64,000 bases of DNA from an uncultured Rubripirellula sp. (GCA_938045805.1 CALIBL010000036.1:1-64000); one strand, 5' to 3'; shown: positions 27,597 to 37,789, counted from the stretch's first letter. The notes: generated by a model not told the origin, from the sequence alone. Translations and numbers: made by a program.

Positions 27597-29230
27597 ATTC
27601 AACCAAGTTATCCACGGGTTCCCAACTTGATCCCCCGATGGAATTGCAACTCCACGATTTATCGATCACGGCAGCGGGAAAACCGCTGTTAAAAAATGCA
27701 AGTGAGACGATCCAAGCCGGAAAGATCACTGTTATTGTGGGGCCGAGTGGTGCGGGGAAATCGGTACTCATGCGCACACTTGCGGGTCTCCTTTCAAAAA
27801 CCGGTGACAGCCTAAAATGGCAGGGCGAGATTGAGCTACACCGGCACGGAAGCAAACCTCTCACACCCATTGGCAATGTTGGGGTTGTGTTTCAACAATT
27901 CGCATTATTCGATGAACTGTCCTGTCAATCGAACGTTCAATTCGCCCTCGACCACCCTTCCAAACGAGCTCACGGCCACCAGGACAGAGAGACAAATTCA
28001 AGGAAACAAGACCCTGTCAGAACACGAACAGCGCAGCAATGGCTGGAGGAACTGGGTGTACCCCAAAATGTCGCGGTTGGAAACCTGAGCGGTGGGCAAA
28101 AACAACGGCTCGCAATCGCTAGGACACTCGCAAGTAACCCCAGCATCATCCTCTACGACGAACCAACTTCAGGGTTGGACTCATCCAGTGGAAGCAAAGT
28201 TGCTGAACTGATTCGCACCACGCATCAGACTCAGGGGCGCACGAGTGTCATTGTCACTCACGACTATCCCACCCTGATTCCGATTGCGGATGAAGTCATC
28301 CTATTCAATGCGGAAACGAAAGATTTAGAGCGACTCGAACGCGACACATGGTCTAAGATCGAGCATCGCCTCAACCGCCTACGACCAGAGACTGAACCAT
28401 CTGCAACCAACCGCCAGCACCCGGTCATCAAGATCTTTGACCAGACTCTATGCGCCACCGGCGGCGTGGTCACAGCAGCCTGTTCGCTGCCCGTACAAAT
28501 TATCCCTTGGTTTCCAAAGTGGAAATGGGGAGTTCGTTTCACTTCCCATTACCTTGCATTGATTGCCGGTCCCTCCGCTTGGGTTTACCTGATCATCGCG
28601 GGAATGATCACCGGTTTCACTGCGACATTTTTCACGTTTCGTTTTCTACCTTTTCGTCTCTACACGCAACCGCTGCTGATTGACGAACTTCTCGCCTCCG
28701 TTGGTTTCGCGTTATACCGAATTCTTGTACCCATTTTGGCAACGATCCTAATTGCCGCACGATGCGGGGCAGCAGTGACCGCGGATGTTGGTGTGAAACA
28801 ATATGGTGGGCAAACGGATGCACTTCGGACGTTGGGTTTAAAGACAAGCACTTACCTGCTCACCCCCATTCTCATCGCCTTCCTGATCGCCACTCCATTG
28901 CTGGAGTGGCTCGCATTTGAGGCGGCAAAACTGGTCAGTCTGCTCACCTTCCTCCATTCCCACCAAGAAATCGGAGCTCACTTCTGGCAGCAGCACTTTC
29001 ATTCGCGACTCTCAGGGGGATCAGCAGATCTCTCATTGTCCGAGGGCTGGCTCTGGGTCCTCAGCAAAAATCTTTTATGCGGTCTCGGTACAGCTGCAAT
29101 CGCCTTCTATCGAGGAGTGCGACCAAAACAATCGGCCAGTGATGTGAGTTCGACTGTTACTGCGACCGTGCTGTGGGCCACTCTTTACGTCCTTTCGGTT
29201 CACTTCGTGATTGCACTCTTTGAGTTCTAG
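27590..29230 (+). CDS. Fused lipid ABC transporter: MlaF-like ATPase plus MlaE-like permease
   Basis: A 546-residue single polypeptide. The start is a GTG at 27590 behind the ribosome site aagggag, overlapping the previous stop by seven bases; an ATG at 27638 is the alternative. The N-terminal ~250 residues are an ABC ATPase: VGPSGAGKSVLMRTLAG (Walker A), FQQFALFDELS, LSGGQKQRLAIARTLA (signature), IILYDEPTSGLD (Walker B) and VTHD (H-loop). From ~300 onward it is an MlaE-type permease (DUF140): several membrane helices with ILIAARCGAAVTADVGVKQYG and DALRTLGLKTSTYL, the conserved cytoplasmic loop of MlaE. In most bacteria these are two genes (mlaF, mlaE). It should move phospholipid or another lipid between the membranes. 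Confidence 0.9.
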   Translation: MVNSTKLSTGSQLDPPMELQLHDLSITAAGKPLLKNASETIQAGKITVIVGPSGAGKSVLMRTLAGLLSKTGDSLKWQGEIELHRHGSKPLTPIGNVGVVFQQFALFDELSCQSNVQFALDHPSKRAHGHQDRETNSRKQDPVRTRTAQQWLEELGVPQNVAVGNLSGGQKQRLAIARTLASNPSIILYDEPTSGLDSSSGSKVAELIRTTHQTQGRTSVIVTHDYPTLIPIADEVILFNAETKDLERLERDTWSKIEHRLNRLRPETEPSATNRQHPVIKIFDQTLCATGGVVTAACSLPVQIIPWFPKWKWGVRFTSHYLALIAGPSAWVYLIIAGMITGFTATFFTFRFLPFRLYTQPLLIDELLASVGFALYRILVPILATILIAARCGAAVTADVGVKQYGGQTDALRTLGLKTSTYLLTPILIAFLIATPLLEWLAFEAAKLVSLLTFLHSHQEIGAHFWQQHFHSRLSGGSADLSLSEGWLWVLSKNLLCGLGTAAIAFYRGVRPKQSASDVSSTVTATVLWATLYVLSVHFVIALFEF

Positions 29231-29404
29231 AGTTCCCATGATTACCGCCCGACCATCAAAGTGGTTGACTGGTTCCCAAAACCAAGTTTGCGATGGATAA
29301 AGCGAAGCAACGGCCATCCCATTGTGACAACCGTCTGCTAAACTTTGAGTTGATCTGCAGCACCGACACTTTATTCAATTTCCACAACAAGACCACGTAA
29401 TCAT

Positions 29405-29578
29405 ATGGACAAAAAATCAAAGAAGCGTCTCGACGTCATTAACAAAAAGCTACAGACGCTTCGCCCTCGATTAGCGGGATCACGCGAACAGGCAGATGAC
29501 CCGGCGGAGCTGAAACAACTGGAGGATGAAATCCAAAAGTTGGAGTCCGAGGCAGCAGAACTCAAAGCTAAAAAATAG
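29405..29578 (+). CDS. Small charged coiled-coil protein, 57 residues
   Basis: The frame from the ATG at 29405 to the TAG at 29576-29578 encodes MDKKSKKRLDVINKKLQTLR and then PRLAGSREQADDPAELKQLE, ending in AELKAKK. It is highly charged with heptad-like Leu/Ile spacing (two helices joined by an Ala/Asp/Pro turn), so it should form a helical hairpin or a dimeric coiled coil. It has no signal peptide. Codon usage and composition look real, and I recall similar small proteins in planctomycetes, without known function. There is no strong ribosome site (ccacgtaatcat precedes the ATG). It lies between the lipid transporter and the RluA gene. Confidence 0.72.
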   Translation: MDKKSKKRLDVINKKLQTLRPRLAGSREQADDPAELKQLEDEIQKLESEAAELKAKK

Positions 29579-29677
29579 CTGCGACCAAACAATCGAGGCG
29601 GTTCCTGAAAACCCTGTCAGGCTGGAACGCGAATCAGGTTGCATCAACAAGCGATGCCCCCAATCTCGCTGTTAACC

Positions 29678-30664
29678 TTAGAACGTTGCGACATGGCCGT
29701 CGCTAGAACCGGCCGACGCCCAGCTTGGAACTTCTGCTTCCAACTTCGTCTCGCAGCGCGAGTGCGGATGAATGAACCGCAATGAATGAGCGTGTAAACA
29801 CATGGGCGGATCTTCGATGGAAAGAGTTTGCCTCGCGCACGTTTGTTTTTCGGGGAGGTAGGTTGGATCACCAAGAATTGGAAAGCCAACCTCCCACAGA
29901 TGAATCCGAATCTGATTGGTACGCCCGGTCTTTGGGGTTGCCTGCACCAAAGACGTTCCATCGGAAAAATCACGGAGCACCGTGAAGAGAGTTTCCGCAG
30001 TCTGCCCTTTCTCTTGCACGCTTCTACCACCGGCATCAATTCGGTTGCGTCCAATCCTCGCATCACAAGAGAATGTCATGCGATCAGGAACACCGATCAC
30101 GCGAGCAAGATATTGTTTTTCGATTGCGCCTGATTCAAATTGCTCACCTAAATGAGATGCCGCCTCTGGAGACTTTGCGAGTACCATCAGACCGGAGGTG
30201 TTAGAGTCCAACCGATGAATCAGACGCAAGGTGTCGCGTCCGAATACCTCATCCACAAAATAGCTCAATGTATTGCGATTGAATCTACCGCAAGGGTGGA
30301 CCGGAAGGGGCGCGGGCTTGATCAATCCGACAAGTGAATCATCCTCCCATATGCACCTGATATCCGCATTCACACGAGGTTCAACAGTGGCAGGAAATAG
30401 ATGAACGAAACTCTCCCCTCCGCGAACCCGACGGCTTCTACGAACCGGGAGACTGTCCTGCATCAGATGTCCGGACGAGAACCATTCATCCCATTGACTC
30501 GCCGCAATTTGTGGGAATAAATCGAGCACCACTTCCCATAGCGTCATGCCGTCATAGCGGCCGGGAATGTTCAGCGGGCGTTCGTTGTCATAAGCTTCAC
30601 TCCCCGGTAAAGGTGTGGAAGCGACAGCGAACTGCTGATTACGCTTCAAGATTAAGTCTCTCAT
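29678..30664 (-). CDS. RluA-family pseudouridine synthase
   Basis: A 328-residue RNA-modifying enzyme starting MRDLILKRNQQFAVASTPL at 30664 (a GTG at 30679 is possible). The catalytic Asp is in DTLRLIHRLDSNTSGLMVLA (~residue 173), the HRLD signature of the RluA/RluC/RluD family. QYLARVIGVP and TRLVQ-like SLVQATPKTGRTNQIRIHL (~residue 260) are further family motifs, and GDPTYLP follows. The N-terminal ~90 residues might hold an S4-like or other RNA-binding segment but I cannot define it. The target uridine (23S rRNA or tRNA) is not predictable. Confidence 0.92.
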   Translation of the reverse strand: MRDLILKRNQQFAVASTPLPGSEAYDNERPLNIPGRYDGMTLWEVVLDLFPQIAASQWDEWFSSGHLMQDSLPVRRSRRVRGGESFVHLFPATVEPRVNADIRCIWEDDSLVGLIKPAPLPVHPCGRFNRNTLSYFVDEVFGRDTLRLIHRLDSNTSGLMVLAKSPEAASHLGEQFESGAIEKQYLARVIGVPDRMTFSCDARIGRNRIDAGGRSVQEKGQTAETLFTVLRDFSDGTSLVQATPKTGRTNQIRIHLWEVGFPILGDPTYLPEKQTCARQTLSIEDPPMCLHAHSLRFIHPHSRCETKLEAEVPSWASAGSSDGHVATF

Positions 30665-30802
30665 CGCAGGTCGCCGCACCGTGCGTGTGCAGCCCTAGCC
30701 GGAAAGGTTGAAATCACAAACATGCGGCAGCAATATCCCTTAAACTAATGCGAAGCTTGCAAAGCTATTTTGATCTTGCCAAATGCTGCAAAACCTTCAC
30801 TT

Positions 30803-33800
30803 ATGACCTCAACCTCTGAAAGCATGTTGCCAGCCAACACCCCTGATCGCCAGGCTCGCGATTTTGATAGTGCGAACTGTGCGATTCGATCACTCAGTTT
30901 GGTGCTGATCTTTATCACTCACCAGACAACCTCACGGGGCGACGAATCAATCGATTTCGCGAGGGATGTCCGTTCCATTTTGTCCGAGAACTGCTCGTTT
31001 TGCCATGGCCCTGATGATCAGCAGAGAGAGGCTGATTTGAGATTGGATACATCCGACGGTGCGTGGAGTGTGATCGACAAAGGAAGCAGTTCAACGAGTG
31101 AACTTTACCAACGGTTGATCTCGGATGACATGGATACAGTCATGCCACCGCCAGAATCGAATCGTGAACTCAGCGAACAGCAAGTCGAAATCCTCCGACG
31201 ATGGATCGATCAGGGAGCGCCCTGGGAAGATTTGTGGTCTTTTCAACCGATCAAAAAGCCAGCGATCCCCCTGCTTCGTGAAGATTCAACCGACCCGGTA
31301 CACAATCCGATTGACCAATTCATCCAAGGAAAACTCGAATCGAGTGAATTGTCACCGAGCGAACAAGCGCCTCGCCACACCCTGATAAGAAGACTATCAC
31401 TCGACCTGACCGGACTGCCTCCTACCCCAGAACAGACTGCTGCATTCCTTCATGACTCGTCGCCCAAAGCGTACGAAGAGCTAGTCGACCGACTTTTGGA
31501 ATCGAAGCACTACGGCGAGAGGATGGCGTGGGAGTGGTTGGACGCGGCTAGGTACGCCGACACCAACGGCTATCAGGGTGATGGGGAGAGAACCATGTGG
31601 CCTTGGCGAGACTGGGTCATTGATGCCTTCAACCAGAATTTACCCTACGACCAATTCACGCTTTGGCAGATCGCTGGTGACCTGCTACCCAACTCGACCC
31701 ACGATCAGAAATTAGCGACTGCCTTCAATCGTAATCACATGATCAATGGCGAAGGCGGACGCATTGCCGAAGAAAATCGTGTTGAATACGTCATGGACAT
31801 GACCGAAACCATGGGCACCATCTGGCTCGGCATGACACTCAATTGCTGTCGCTGTCACGACCACAAGTATGATCCGCTGCTGAATGATGAGTACTATCGG
31901 TTCTTTGCCTTTTTCAATCAAACAGGCGTTAACGGTGGTGGAGGAAATGCTCAGACGCCGCCGGTATTGGCATCTCCATCCAACGAGCAAAAACAATCGG
32001 TCGAAAAACTTGAGCGGCAGCGAGATGAAAAATCAAAACAACTCGAGCAACGCGGAAAGGATTTAGCAGCCCTTCAAGCTGACTGGGAACAAGAAACCAA
32101 CAAGCGATTAGCTACCGCCCCGACTTGGTCCACGATGCGCGTCGTAAAAATGGAAGCCGCTCAATCAGACTTAATGGAACTTGATGATGGATCGATTCTC
32201 GCGAGGACGAAGCAAGACGTCGCCGACCCCGCCAAAAACGACACCTATCGAGTGACCTTTAACGGAGAGGGAAAACAGACCATCGCCGCAGTCCGACTCG
32301 AAGTCATGCGGCATGAGTCATTTCAGAACAGCTTATCGCACGCGGATAGTGGTAATTTCGTTTTAACAGAGTTCGAAATCCGTACCGTCGATAAGAACGG
32401 AAGTGAGCGATCCGAGGTACCCTTAAAGATTGCATCCTCCGAAGCGACGTTTGAGCAGGGAACACACAAGATTTCCGCCGCGTTCGACGGTGCCCCAAAT
32501 ACCGGATGGGCCGTTTATGAGGGAGGCCGTGTGTCAAAAGATCATGCAGCGGTCTTTCGACTCGAACCGGCTATTCAACTGGGAGATCAACAACAGCTTG
32601 AAATCACCCTTGCACATGATTCAGTTCATGAGAAGCATAACATCGGACGATTCCGAATCTCCACAAGCAATCAATCCGACCTTGGTTTTACCGATTCCAA
32701 CGCCGAATTACTTACCGCATTGAATATCAATTCAGCGGTCCGCACTGCGGAACAGAACTCACTCATCCAAAAAGCTCATCGGGAAAGCGATGGCGATTAC
32801 CAGCGACTCACGACGGAACTGCAAAACGTGAGTGAGGAAATTAAGAGGAACCGCAACAGTTGGCCTAAGGTCATGGTAATGGCCGACCAGTCTGAGCGAA
32901 GAAAGACCTTCATCCTTGAGCGGGGCTTATACAATCAGCCTAAGCAGGAGGTGTCCGCGGGATTCCCGGTCAGCATCCTCAAAGCCGCCCCCTCAACCTC
33001 GCAAGAAACAAAAGACAGTACAACACTCACCCGACTGGACCTCGCTCAATGGTTGATTCACCCCGATCACCCACTGACCGCACGGGTGACCGTCAATCGC
33101 TTTTGGCAACAATTTTTTGGCGTGGGGCTCGTAAAGACCACCGAGGATTTTGGCACACAGGGCGAAACCCCTGTTCACCTCGAACTTTTGAACTGGCTAG
33201 CACGTGATTTCATCGATAGCGGATGGGACATCAAAGCACTCGTGCGTTTGATCGTCACCAGCCACACTTACCGGCAGAGTTCAATCATTCCATCAAGCGA
33301 TATGTATGAATTGGATCCGGAAAACCGACTGCTGTCGCGGGCACCTCGATATCGCTTGCCTGCGTGGATGATTCGTGACCAAGCACTCGCCGCTAGTGGC
33401 CTACTCTCAAACGTCACCGACGGACCATCAGTCAACACCTATCAACCCGAAGGCGTATGGGAAGAAGCATCATTCGGTAAAAAACAGTATCGCCAAGACG
33501 CTGGAGAAAAACTCTACAGACGAAGCTTGTATGTGTTTTGGAGACGAATCATCGCTCCCACCATGTTTTTCGATAACGCGTCACGACAGACTTGCACGGT
33601 GAGGTCAGGAAGAACCAATACACCGCTACACGCACTGCAAACACTCAATGGAACGACCTACGTTGAGGCAGCTCGCAAACTGGCAAGCTGGTGTCTCACT
33701 CAGCCGATTGAGGCAGATCAAACACATCCACAGCAGGATGAGAAGGGCTTAAGTGAAGTAACGGACGCGTATCGCATCAACTTAGTACTGAATCGACTGC

Positions 33801-34015
33801 TCGCGAGAAACGCTAACGAGAGGGAACAAGCAATTCTTCAGCAAGGCCTAAATCGATCCAGAGAACAATTCTCGAGGGACGGCGAGTCGGCGGTGGCATT
33901 AATTTCAGTCGGAGAATCCACCCGAGACGAGTCGATCTTGGCCACGGAGCATGCGGCATGGACGAGCCTCTGTCTTGCTGTGCTGAATCTCGATGAAACC
34001 TTAAACCGTGAATAG
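30803..34015 (+). CDS. Planctomycete cytochrome c / DUF1549 / DUF1553 protein
   Basis: A 1070-residue protein; I choose the ATG at 30803 over a TTG at 30770. After an N-terminal stretch with a hydrophobic segment ([12 protein letters not shown], ~31-42) comes a PSCyt1 cytochrome domain with heme motif [11 protein letters not shown] (CxxCH, ~residues 68-78). Next is DUF1549 ([16 protein letters not shown], ~204-219, to the segment with [13 protein letters not shown]), then a middle domain of ~350 residues with a concanavalin-like beta pattern, and DUF1553 at the C-terminal third ([18 protein letters not shown], ~763-780). [10 protein letters not shown] is a second heme-like or metal motif. It is the upstream partner of the DUF1501 protein, a pairing common in planctomycetes. 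Confidence 0.94.
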   Translation: MTSTSESMLPANTPDRQARDFDSANCAIRSLSLVLIFITHQTTSRGDESIDFARDVRSILSENCSFCHGPDDQQREADLRLDTSDGAWSVIDKGSSSTSELYQRLISDDMDTVMPPPESNRELSEQQVEILRRWIDQGAPWEDLWSFQPIKKPAIPLLREDSTDPVHNPIDQFIQGKLESSELSPSEQAPRHTLIRRLSLDLTGLPPTPEQTAAFLHDSSPKAYEELVDRLLESKHYGERMAWEWLDAARYADTNGYQGDGERTMWPWRDWVIDAFNQNLPYDQFTLWQIAGDLLPNSTHDQKLATAFNRNHMINGEGGRIAEENRVEYVMDMTETMGTIWLGMTLNCCRCHDHKYDPLLNDEYYRFFAFFNQTGVNGGGGNAQTPPVLASPSNEQKQSVEKLERQRDEKSKQLEQRGKDLAALQADWEQETNKRLATAPTWSTMRVVKMEAAQSDLMELDDGSILARTKQDVADPAKNDTYRVTFNGEGKQTIAAVRLEVMRHESFQNSLSHADSGNFVLTEFEIRTVDKNGSERSEVPLKIASSEATFEQGTHKISAAFDGAPNTGWAVYEGGRVSKDHAAVFRLEPAIQLGDQQQLEITLAHDSVHEKHNIGRFRISTSNQSDLGFTDSNAELLTALNINSAVRTAEQNSLIQKAHRESDGDYQRLTTELQNVSEEIKRNRNSWPKVMVMADQSERRKTFILERGLYNQPKQEVSAGFPVSILKAAPSTSQETKDSTTLTRLDLAQWLIHPDHPLTARVTVNRFWQQFFGVGLVKTTEDFGTQGETPVHLELLNWLARDFIDSGWDIKALVRLIVTSHTYRQSSIIPSSDMYELDPENRLLSRAPRYRLPAWMIRDQALAASGLLSNVTDGPSVNTYQPEGVWEEASFGKKQYRQDAGEKLYRRSLYVFWRRIIAPTMFFDNASRQTCTVRSGRTNTPLHALQTLNGTTYVEAARKLASWCLTQPIEADQTHPQQDEKGLSEVTDAYRINLVLNRLLARNANEREQAILQQGLNRSREQFSRDGESAVALISVGESTRDESILATEHAAWTSLCLAVLNLDETLNRE

Positions 34016-34102
34016 GACTGCGCTCCCGTCTTAAATGGGTTATTAGAATCAGGACAGTTACAAGACGCGAACGCCGCAGTCAAAAAGGATAAATAAGCAC
34101 TC

Positions 34103-35617
34103 ATGAACCCGCTTATTGAATACCAACAGCGAATCAATCGCCGCAGTCTTTTCGGGCGTGCCGCGTCCGGAATCGGAACCGCGGCGCTCGCGACTCTTTT
34201 GAGAAAAGAGGGCCTCGCCGATGAGAAGACTGACATTGGAAAGGAATCTGGGTCATCTCAAGTTGGCCGCACTGACTCGGTTCAACCTCGCTTTGGTGGG
34301 TTACCTGAGCTGCCTCATTTTGCGCCCAAAGCGAAACGCGTGATTTACCTCTTTCAAAATGGAGCGCCAACACACGTTGATCTCTTTGACTGGAAGCCGG
34401 AATTACAACAACGCCACACCGAGCCGGTACCCACTTCGTACATCAAGGATCGACGTTTTAGCACGATGACCGGTGCGGCCGATGGAAAACTTCTGCTCGC
34501 TCCCGTCGAGCCTTTTTCCCAACGCGGTGAATCGGGCGCATGGGTGAGTAACTTTATGCCTCACACAGCCAAGGTCGCGGATGAGCTCTGTTTTGTTAAA
34601 AGTCTGCACACGGAGCAGGTTAACCACGCGCCGGCGATCAACTTCAATCTCAGTGGTGCTGAAATGCCCGGTCGTCCCACCCTGGGTGCATGGCTCTCCT
34701 ACGGGCTTGGTTCAGCCACCGAGGAATTACCCTCATTCGTGGTAATGACGAGCATTACAAAAGATACAACCTGCGGACAAATCTTTTACGACTTCTACTG
34801 GGGAAGCGGATTCTTGCCGAGCCGTTTCCAAGGGGTAAAGTTTCGTGGAAGTGGTGATCCGGTTCTTTACGTTTCAAACCCTAATGGCATGAGTCGCGAA
34901 ATGCGGCGGGATTGGTTGGATGACATTGCAGCGATCAACCAGATGAAACTTGATCAATTTGGTGACCCCGAGATTGCGACCAGAATTGCCCAGTACGAAA
35001 TGAGTTTTCGGATGCAGTCAAGCGTCCCAGAGCTCGCCGATCTCTCGGATGAGTCACAAGAAACACTAGACATGTACGGGCCGGGTGTTACTCAGCCGGG
35101 AACCTTCGCGCACAACTGCTTGATTGCGAGAAGGTTGGCAGAACGCGGCTGCGGATTCGTCCAGTTGATGCATGCAGGATGGGACCAACATAACAGCTTG
35201 ACCACGGAACTCTACAATCAGTGCCGAGACACCGACCAGCCGAGTGCTGCGTTGGTGATGGACCTTAAGCGTCGCGGACTCCTCGATGACACGCTTGTTA
35301 TTTGGGGGGGAGAGTTTGGACGAACCCCATTCCTGCAGGGTGACATCAACAACCGCGCGAGATGGGGACGCGACCATCACCCTTACGCTTACACCGCGTG
35401 GATGGCGGGCGGTGGAGTCAAACCGGGAATCTCTTACGGTCAAACCGATGACCTCGGGATCAATGTTGCGGAAAATCCGGTGCACGTCCACGACTTTCAG
35501 GCAACGCTACTACATCTGCTCGGTATCGATCATGAACGTTTGACCTACCGTTTTCAGGGACGCCGCTTTCGCCTGACAGATGTGCATGGGAATGTGGTTC
35601 ACGATCTTTTAGCCTGA
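34103..35617 (+). CDS. Tat-exported DUF1501 protein
   Basis: A 504-residue protein with a twin-arginine signal (NRRSLFGRAASGIGTAALA, ~residues 11-29). The DUF1501 domain belongs to the alkaline phosphatase-like/sulfatase superfamily by fold: VIYLFQNGAPTHVDLFDWKP (~78-97), GCGFVQLMHAGWDQHNSLT (~346-364), LVIWGGEFGRTPFLQG and WGRDHHPYAYTAWMAGGGV (~412-431). The His and Asp residues in these segments probably bind metal. It follows the cytochrome/DUF1549/DUF1553 gene by 87 bases, and the two families occur together across planctomycetes, presumably working in one exported complex of unknown substrate. Confidence 0.94.
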   Translation: MNPLIEYQQRINRRSLFGRAASGIGTAALATLLRKEGLADEKTDIGKESGSSQVGRTDSVQPRFGGLPELPHFAPKAKRVIYLFQNGAPTHVDLFDWKPELQQRHTEPVPTSYIKDRRFSTMTGAADGKLLLAPVEPFSQRGESGAWVSNFMPHTAKVADELCFVKSLHTEQVNHAPAINFNLSGAEMPGRPTLGAWLSYGLGSATEELPSFVVMTSITKDTTCGQIFYDFYWGSGFLPSRFQGVKFRGSGDPVLYVSNPNGMSREMRRDWLDDIAAINQMKLDQFGDPEIATRIAQYEMSFRMQSSVPELADLSDESQETLDMYGPGVTQPGTFAHNCLIARRLAERGCGFVQLMHAGWDQHNSLTTELYNQCRDTDQPSAALVMDLKRRGLLDDTLVIWGGEFGRTPFLQGDINNRARWGRDHHPYAYTAWMAGGGVKPGISYGQTDDLGINVAENPVHVHDFQATLLHLLGIDHERLTYRFQGRRFRLTDVHGNVVHDLLA

Positions 35618-35739
35618 CCGCACCCACCGCGCGACTCGGGTTTGGTATTCTTAGCGATCTTCGGAAGAAGCATTCGGGCGTGAACAAAATCGCTCACGCA
35701 AAATTTCCATCACTTCAATCTTTCTCAAATTCTCCCGTC

Positions 35740-36678
35740 ATGGATTTCAAAATGCCCCGACCAAAGCAACTACAACGTCGAGACTTCTTGGTAGCCGGTT
35801 CGGCTGTTGCGGGTGCCTGCCTGTTGCAGACACGGCAATCCGTATCCGGAGCGGTCGCTGAGGAAAAGACCGGTTGGCTCCGAAAGACACTTAAAGCTGG
35901 AATGATCAATGCGGAGGGTTCGCTGACGGACAAATTCAAACTGGCGAAACAAGCAGGGTTTGAGGGCGTTGAACTATCGGTGCCGGGTGTGGATGCTGAA
36001 GCGGCCAAAGCAGCCTCCAAGGCAAGCGGACTGATCATTGACGGGACCGTTGGAAATTACCACTGGGGTGAACGTCACAGCGACCCCAGCGAAACCGTTC
36101 GAGCGACTGCCCTCGGCAAGCTAAAGCAAGGCCTACGCGACACCGCCGCGTTGGGTGCCGATACGATGCTCCTCGTCCCAGCGCATGGTAAAGATGGCAC
36201 CGATGCGGAAGTCTACGAACGAGCCGTTGCTGCAATTCGCGAAGCATTACCCGTGGCCGAAGAAACCAAAGTCTCCATCCTCATTGAAAATGTTTGGAAT
36301 GACTTCCTTTATGATCACGAAGGTGGCAGCGACCAATCGGCAGACAAACTTGCAGCGTTCATCGACGACTTGGATTCGCCATGGGTTGGAGTCCAGTACG
36401 ACATCGGTAACCATTGGAAGTATGGTGATCCCGCAGCGTGGATCCGAACCCTCGGTAGCCGAATTAAAAAGCTCGACATCAAGGGATTCTCAAGAGAAGA
36501 CAATCGCTTCACCAAAATCACCGAAGGCGATATCGACTGGGCGTCAGTAAAACAGGCACTACGCGATATCAAGTTCACCGGATGGCTAGCAGCCGAAGTG
36601 GGTGGTGGTGGCCTTGAAAGATTGCAAGAGATTGAGAAAAACATGGAACAAGCCCTGCAGTGCACTGAGACGGTTTGA
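35740..36678 (+). CDS. Tat-exported sugar phosphate isomerase/epimerase
   Basis: A 312-residue TIM-barrel protein of the xylose isomerase-like (AP endonuclease 2) superfamily, starting MDFKMPRPKQLQRRDFLVAG at 35740; a GTG at 35680 is less likely. A twin-arginine signal (QRRDFLVAGSAVAGACLL) directs export. The barrel starts at KAGMINAEGSLTDKFKLAKQ and has the metal-ligand segments ILIENVWNDFLYD (Glu), VGVQYDIGNHWKYG (Asp/His), KLDIKGFSREDNR (Asp, Lys) and WLAAEVGGGG (Glu). It resembles hydroxypyruvate isomerase or 3-keto-glucoside epimerase-type enzymes often paired with Gfo/Idh/MocA proteins. It is on the same strand after the DUF1501 gene. Confidence 0.88.
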   Translation: MDFKMPRPKQLQRRDFLVAGSAVAGACLLQTRQSVSGAVAEEKTGWLRKTLKAGMINAEGSLTDKFKLAKQAGFEGVELSVPGVDAEAAKAASKASGLIIDGTVGNYHWGERHSDPSETVRATALGKLKQGLRDTAALGADTMLLVPAHGKDGTDAEVYERAVAAIREALPVAEETKVSILIENVWNDFLYDHEGGSDQSADKLAAFIDDLDSPWVGVQYDIGNHWKYGDPAAWIRTLGSRIKKLDIKGFSREDNRFTKITEGDIDWASVKQALRDIKFTGWLAAEVGGGGLERLQEIEKNMEQALQCTETV

Positions 36679-36756
36679 TCCAATCAAAGCGGTGGAACTC
36701 AACACGCTCAAGCTATCGAAGTTTGAGCTGACGTCAGTTACCACCGATACTGCCGC

Positions 36757-36798
36757 ACTCGGAGCTTATCGGTCTGCGTGAGCGTTAAAGCTCCGAGT
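36757..36798. repeat. 11-bp perfect inverted repeat upstream of rsmH
   Basis: ACTCGGAGCTT (36757-36767) is matched by AAGCTCCGAGT (36788-36798), with 20 bases between. There is no T run after it. It is 47 bases before the rsmH start and 78 bases after the isomerase stop. Confidence 0.55.
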
Positions 36799-36845
36799 CA
36801 ACCTTTCGGGCACACCCTCAACCCAAATACCAGCGAACCCGTCCC

Positions 36846-37775
36846 TTGGATCCCAATTCATCCGAGCAACCCGTGGCAGCTTACGAACCTTGCCACGTCT
36901 CGGTCATGCCCGATGAGATCGTTTCAAATCTCATCGAAATCAATCCTCGAGTCATCGTTGACGGCACCTTCGGGGCCGGTGGGCACTCTCGACGTTTGCT
37001 CGCCGCAAACGCGGATGAAGACCTGGTGCTAATTGGCCTAGATCGCGATCCTCAGGTCAGCAAGCACCACGATCAAAATCCCATCACGGATACACGCCTC
37101 ACGCTATTCGTCGGCAGTTACGAAAAGACCCCTAAGGCGTTGAAGGCGATGGAACTTGAGGCAATCGATGCCATGGTGCTGGACCTTGGTCTGTCCAGTG
37201 ATCAACTCGCAGATCGCCAACGCGGGTTTAGCTTCACTCACGAAGACTGTCCGTTGGATTTGCGATTTGATCAGGAGACGGGACACACCGCAGCCGAATG
37301 GCTCGCTTGGAGCAACGAGAAAGAAATTGCAGACGCGATTTATCGGTTTGGTGAAGAGCGTTGCAGTCGTCGTATCGCGAGGGAGGTGGTGGCACGACGT
37401 CGACGCGAAGATCCGATTAAAACCGTTGGTCAAATGGCCGATGTGTGTAGGCAATGCGTCCCGAGGTCTCGGAACCATGACATTCATCCGGCGACGCGAA
37501 CTTTTCAGGCTTTGCGTATCGTTGTCAATGACGAGCTTGGTGCACTGGAAAGAACGCTTCAATCCGCAGCAGATTGGTTCACACCGGGAGGCAGGCTGGC
37601 GATCATCAGCTTTCATTCACTCGAGGATCGCATGGTCAAACAAGCATTTCGCGACGATGAACGCTGGACGCCACTGACGAAGAAACCGTTACGCCCCACG
37701 GACGAAGAAGTCCGCAACAATCCTCGAAGCCGTAGCGCGAAGCTACGAATCGCCGAGCGTAATGCGATCTGCTGA
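36846..37775 (+). CDS. rsmH: 16S rRNA (cytosine1402-N4)-methyltransferase
   Basis: A 309-residue RsmH (MraW) protein. The start is uncertain: TTG 36846 or GTG 36873, since the conserved HVSVMPDEIVSNL begins near residue 17 and no suitable ATG lies before it. SAM motif I is IVDGTFGAGGHSRRLL (~38-53), followed by LIGLDRDPQ, and DAMVLDLGLSSDQLADRQRGFSF is split into the family's LGvSS.Qld...RGFSf motif. The C-terminus has ISFHSLEDRMVKQAFR and LRIAERNA. It methylates C1402 in the decoding centre. The usual neighbours (mraZ, ftsL, ftsI, mur genes) are absent, in keeping with the divergent cell division of planctomycetes. Confidence 0.92.
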   Translation: MDPNSSEQPVAAYEPCHVSVMPDEIVSNLIEINPRVIVDGTFGAGGHSRRLLAANADEDLVLIGLDRDPQVSKHHDQNPITDTRLTLFVGSYEKTPKALKAMELEAIDAMVLDLGLSSDQLADRQRGFSFTHEDCPLDLRFDQETGHTAAEWLAWSNEKEIADAIYRFGEERCSRRIAREVVARRRREDPIKTVGQMADVCRQCVPRSRNHDIHPATRTFQALRIVVNDELGALERTLQSAADWFTPGGRLAIISFHSLEDRMVKQAFRDDERWTPLTKKPLRPTDEEVRNNPRSRSAKLRIAERNAIC

Positions 37776-37789
37776 GAGCTGACTGATCG

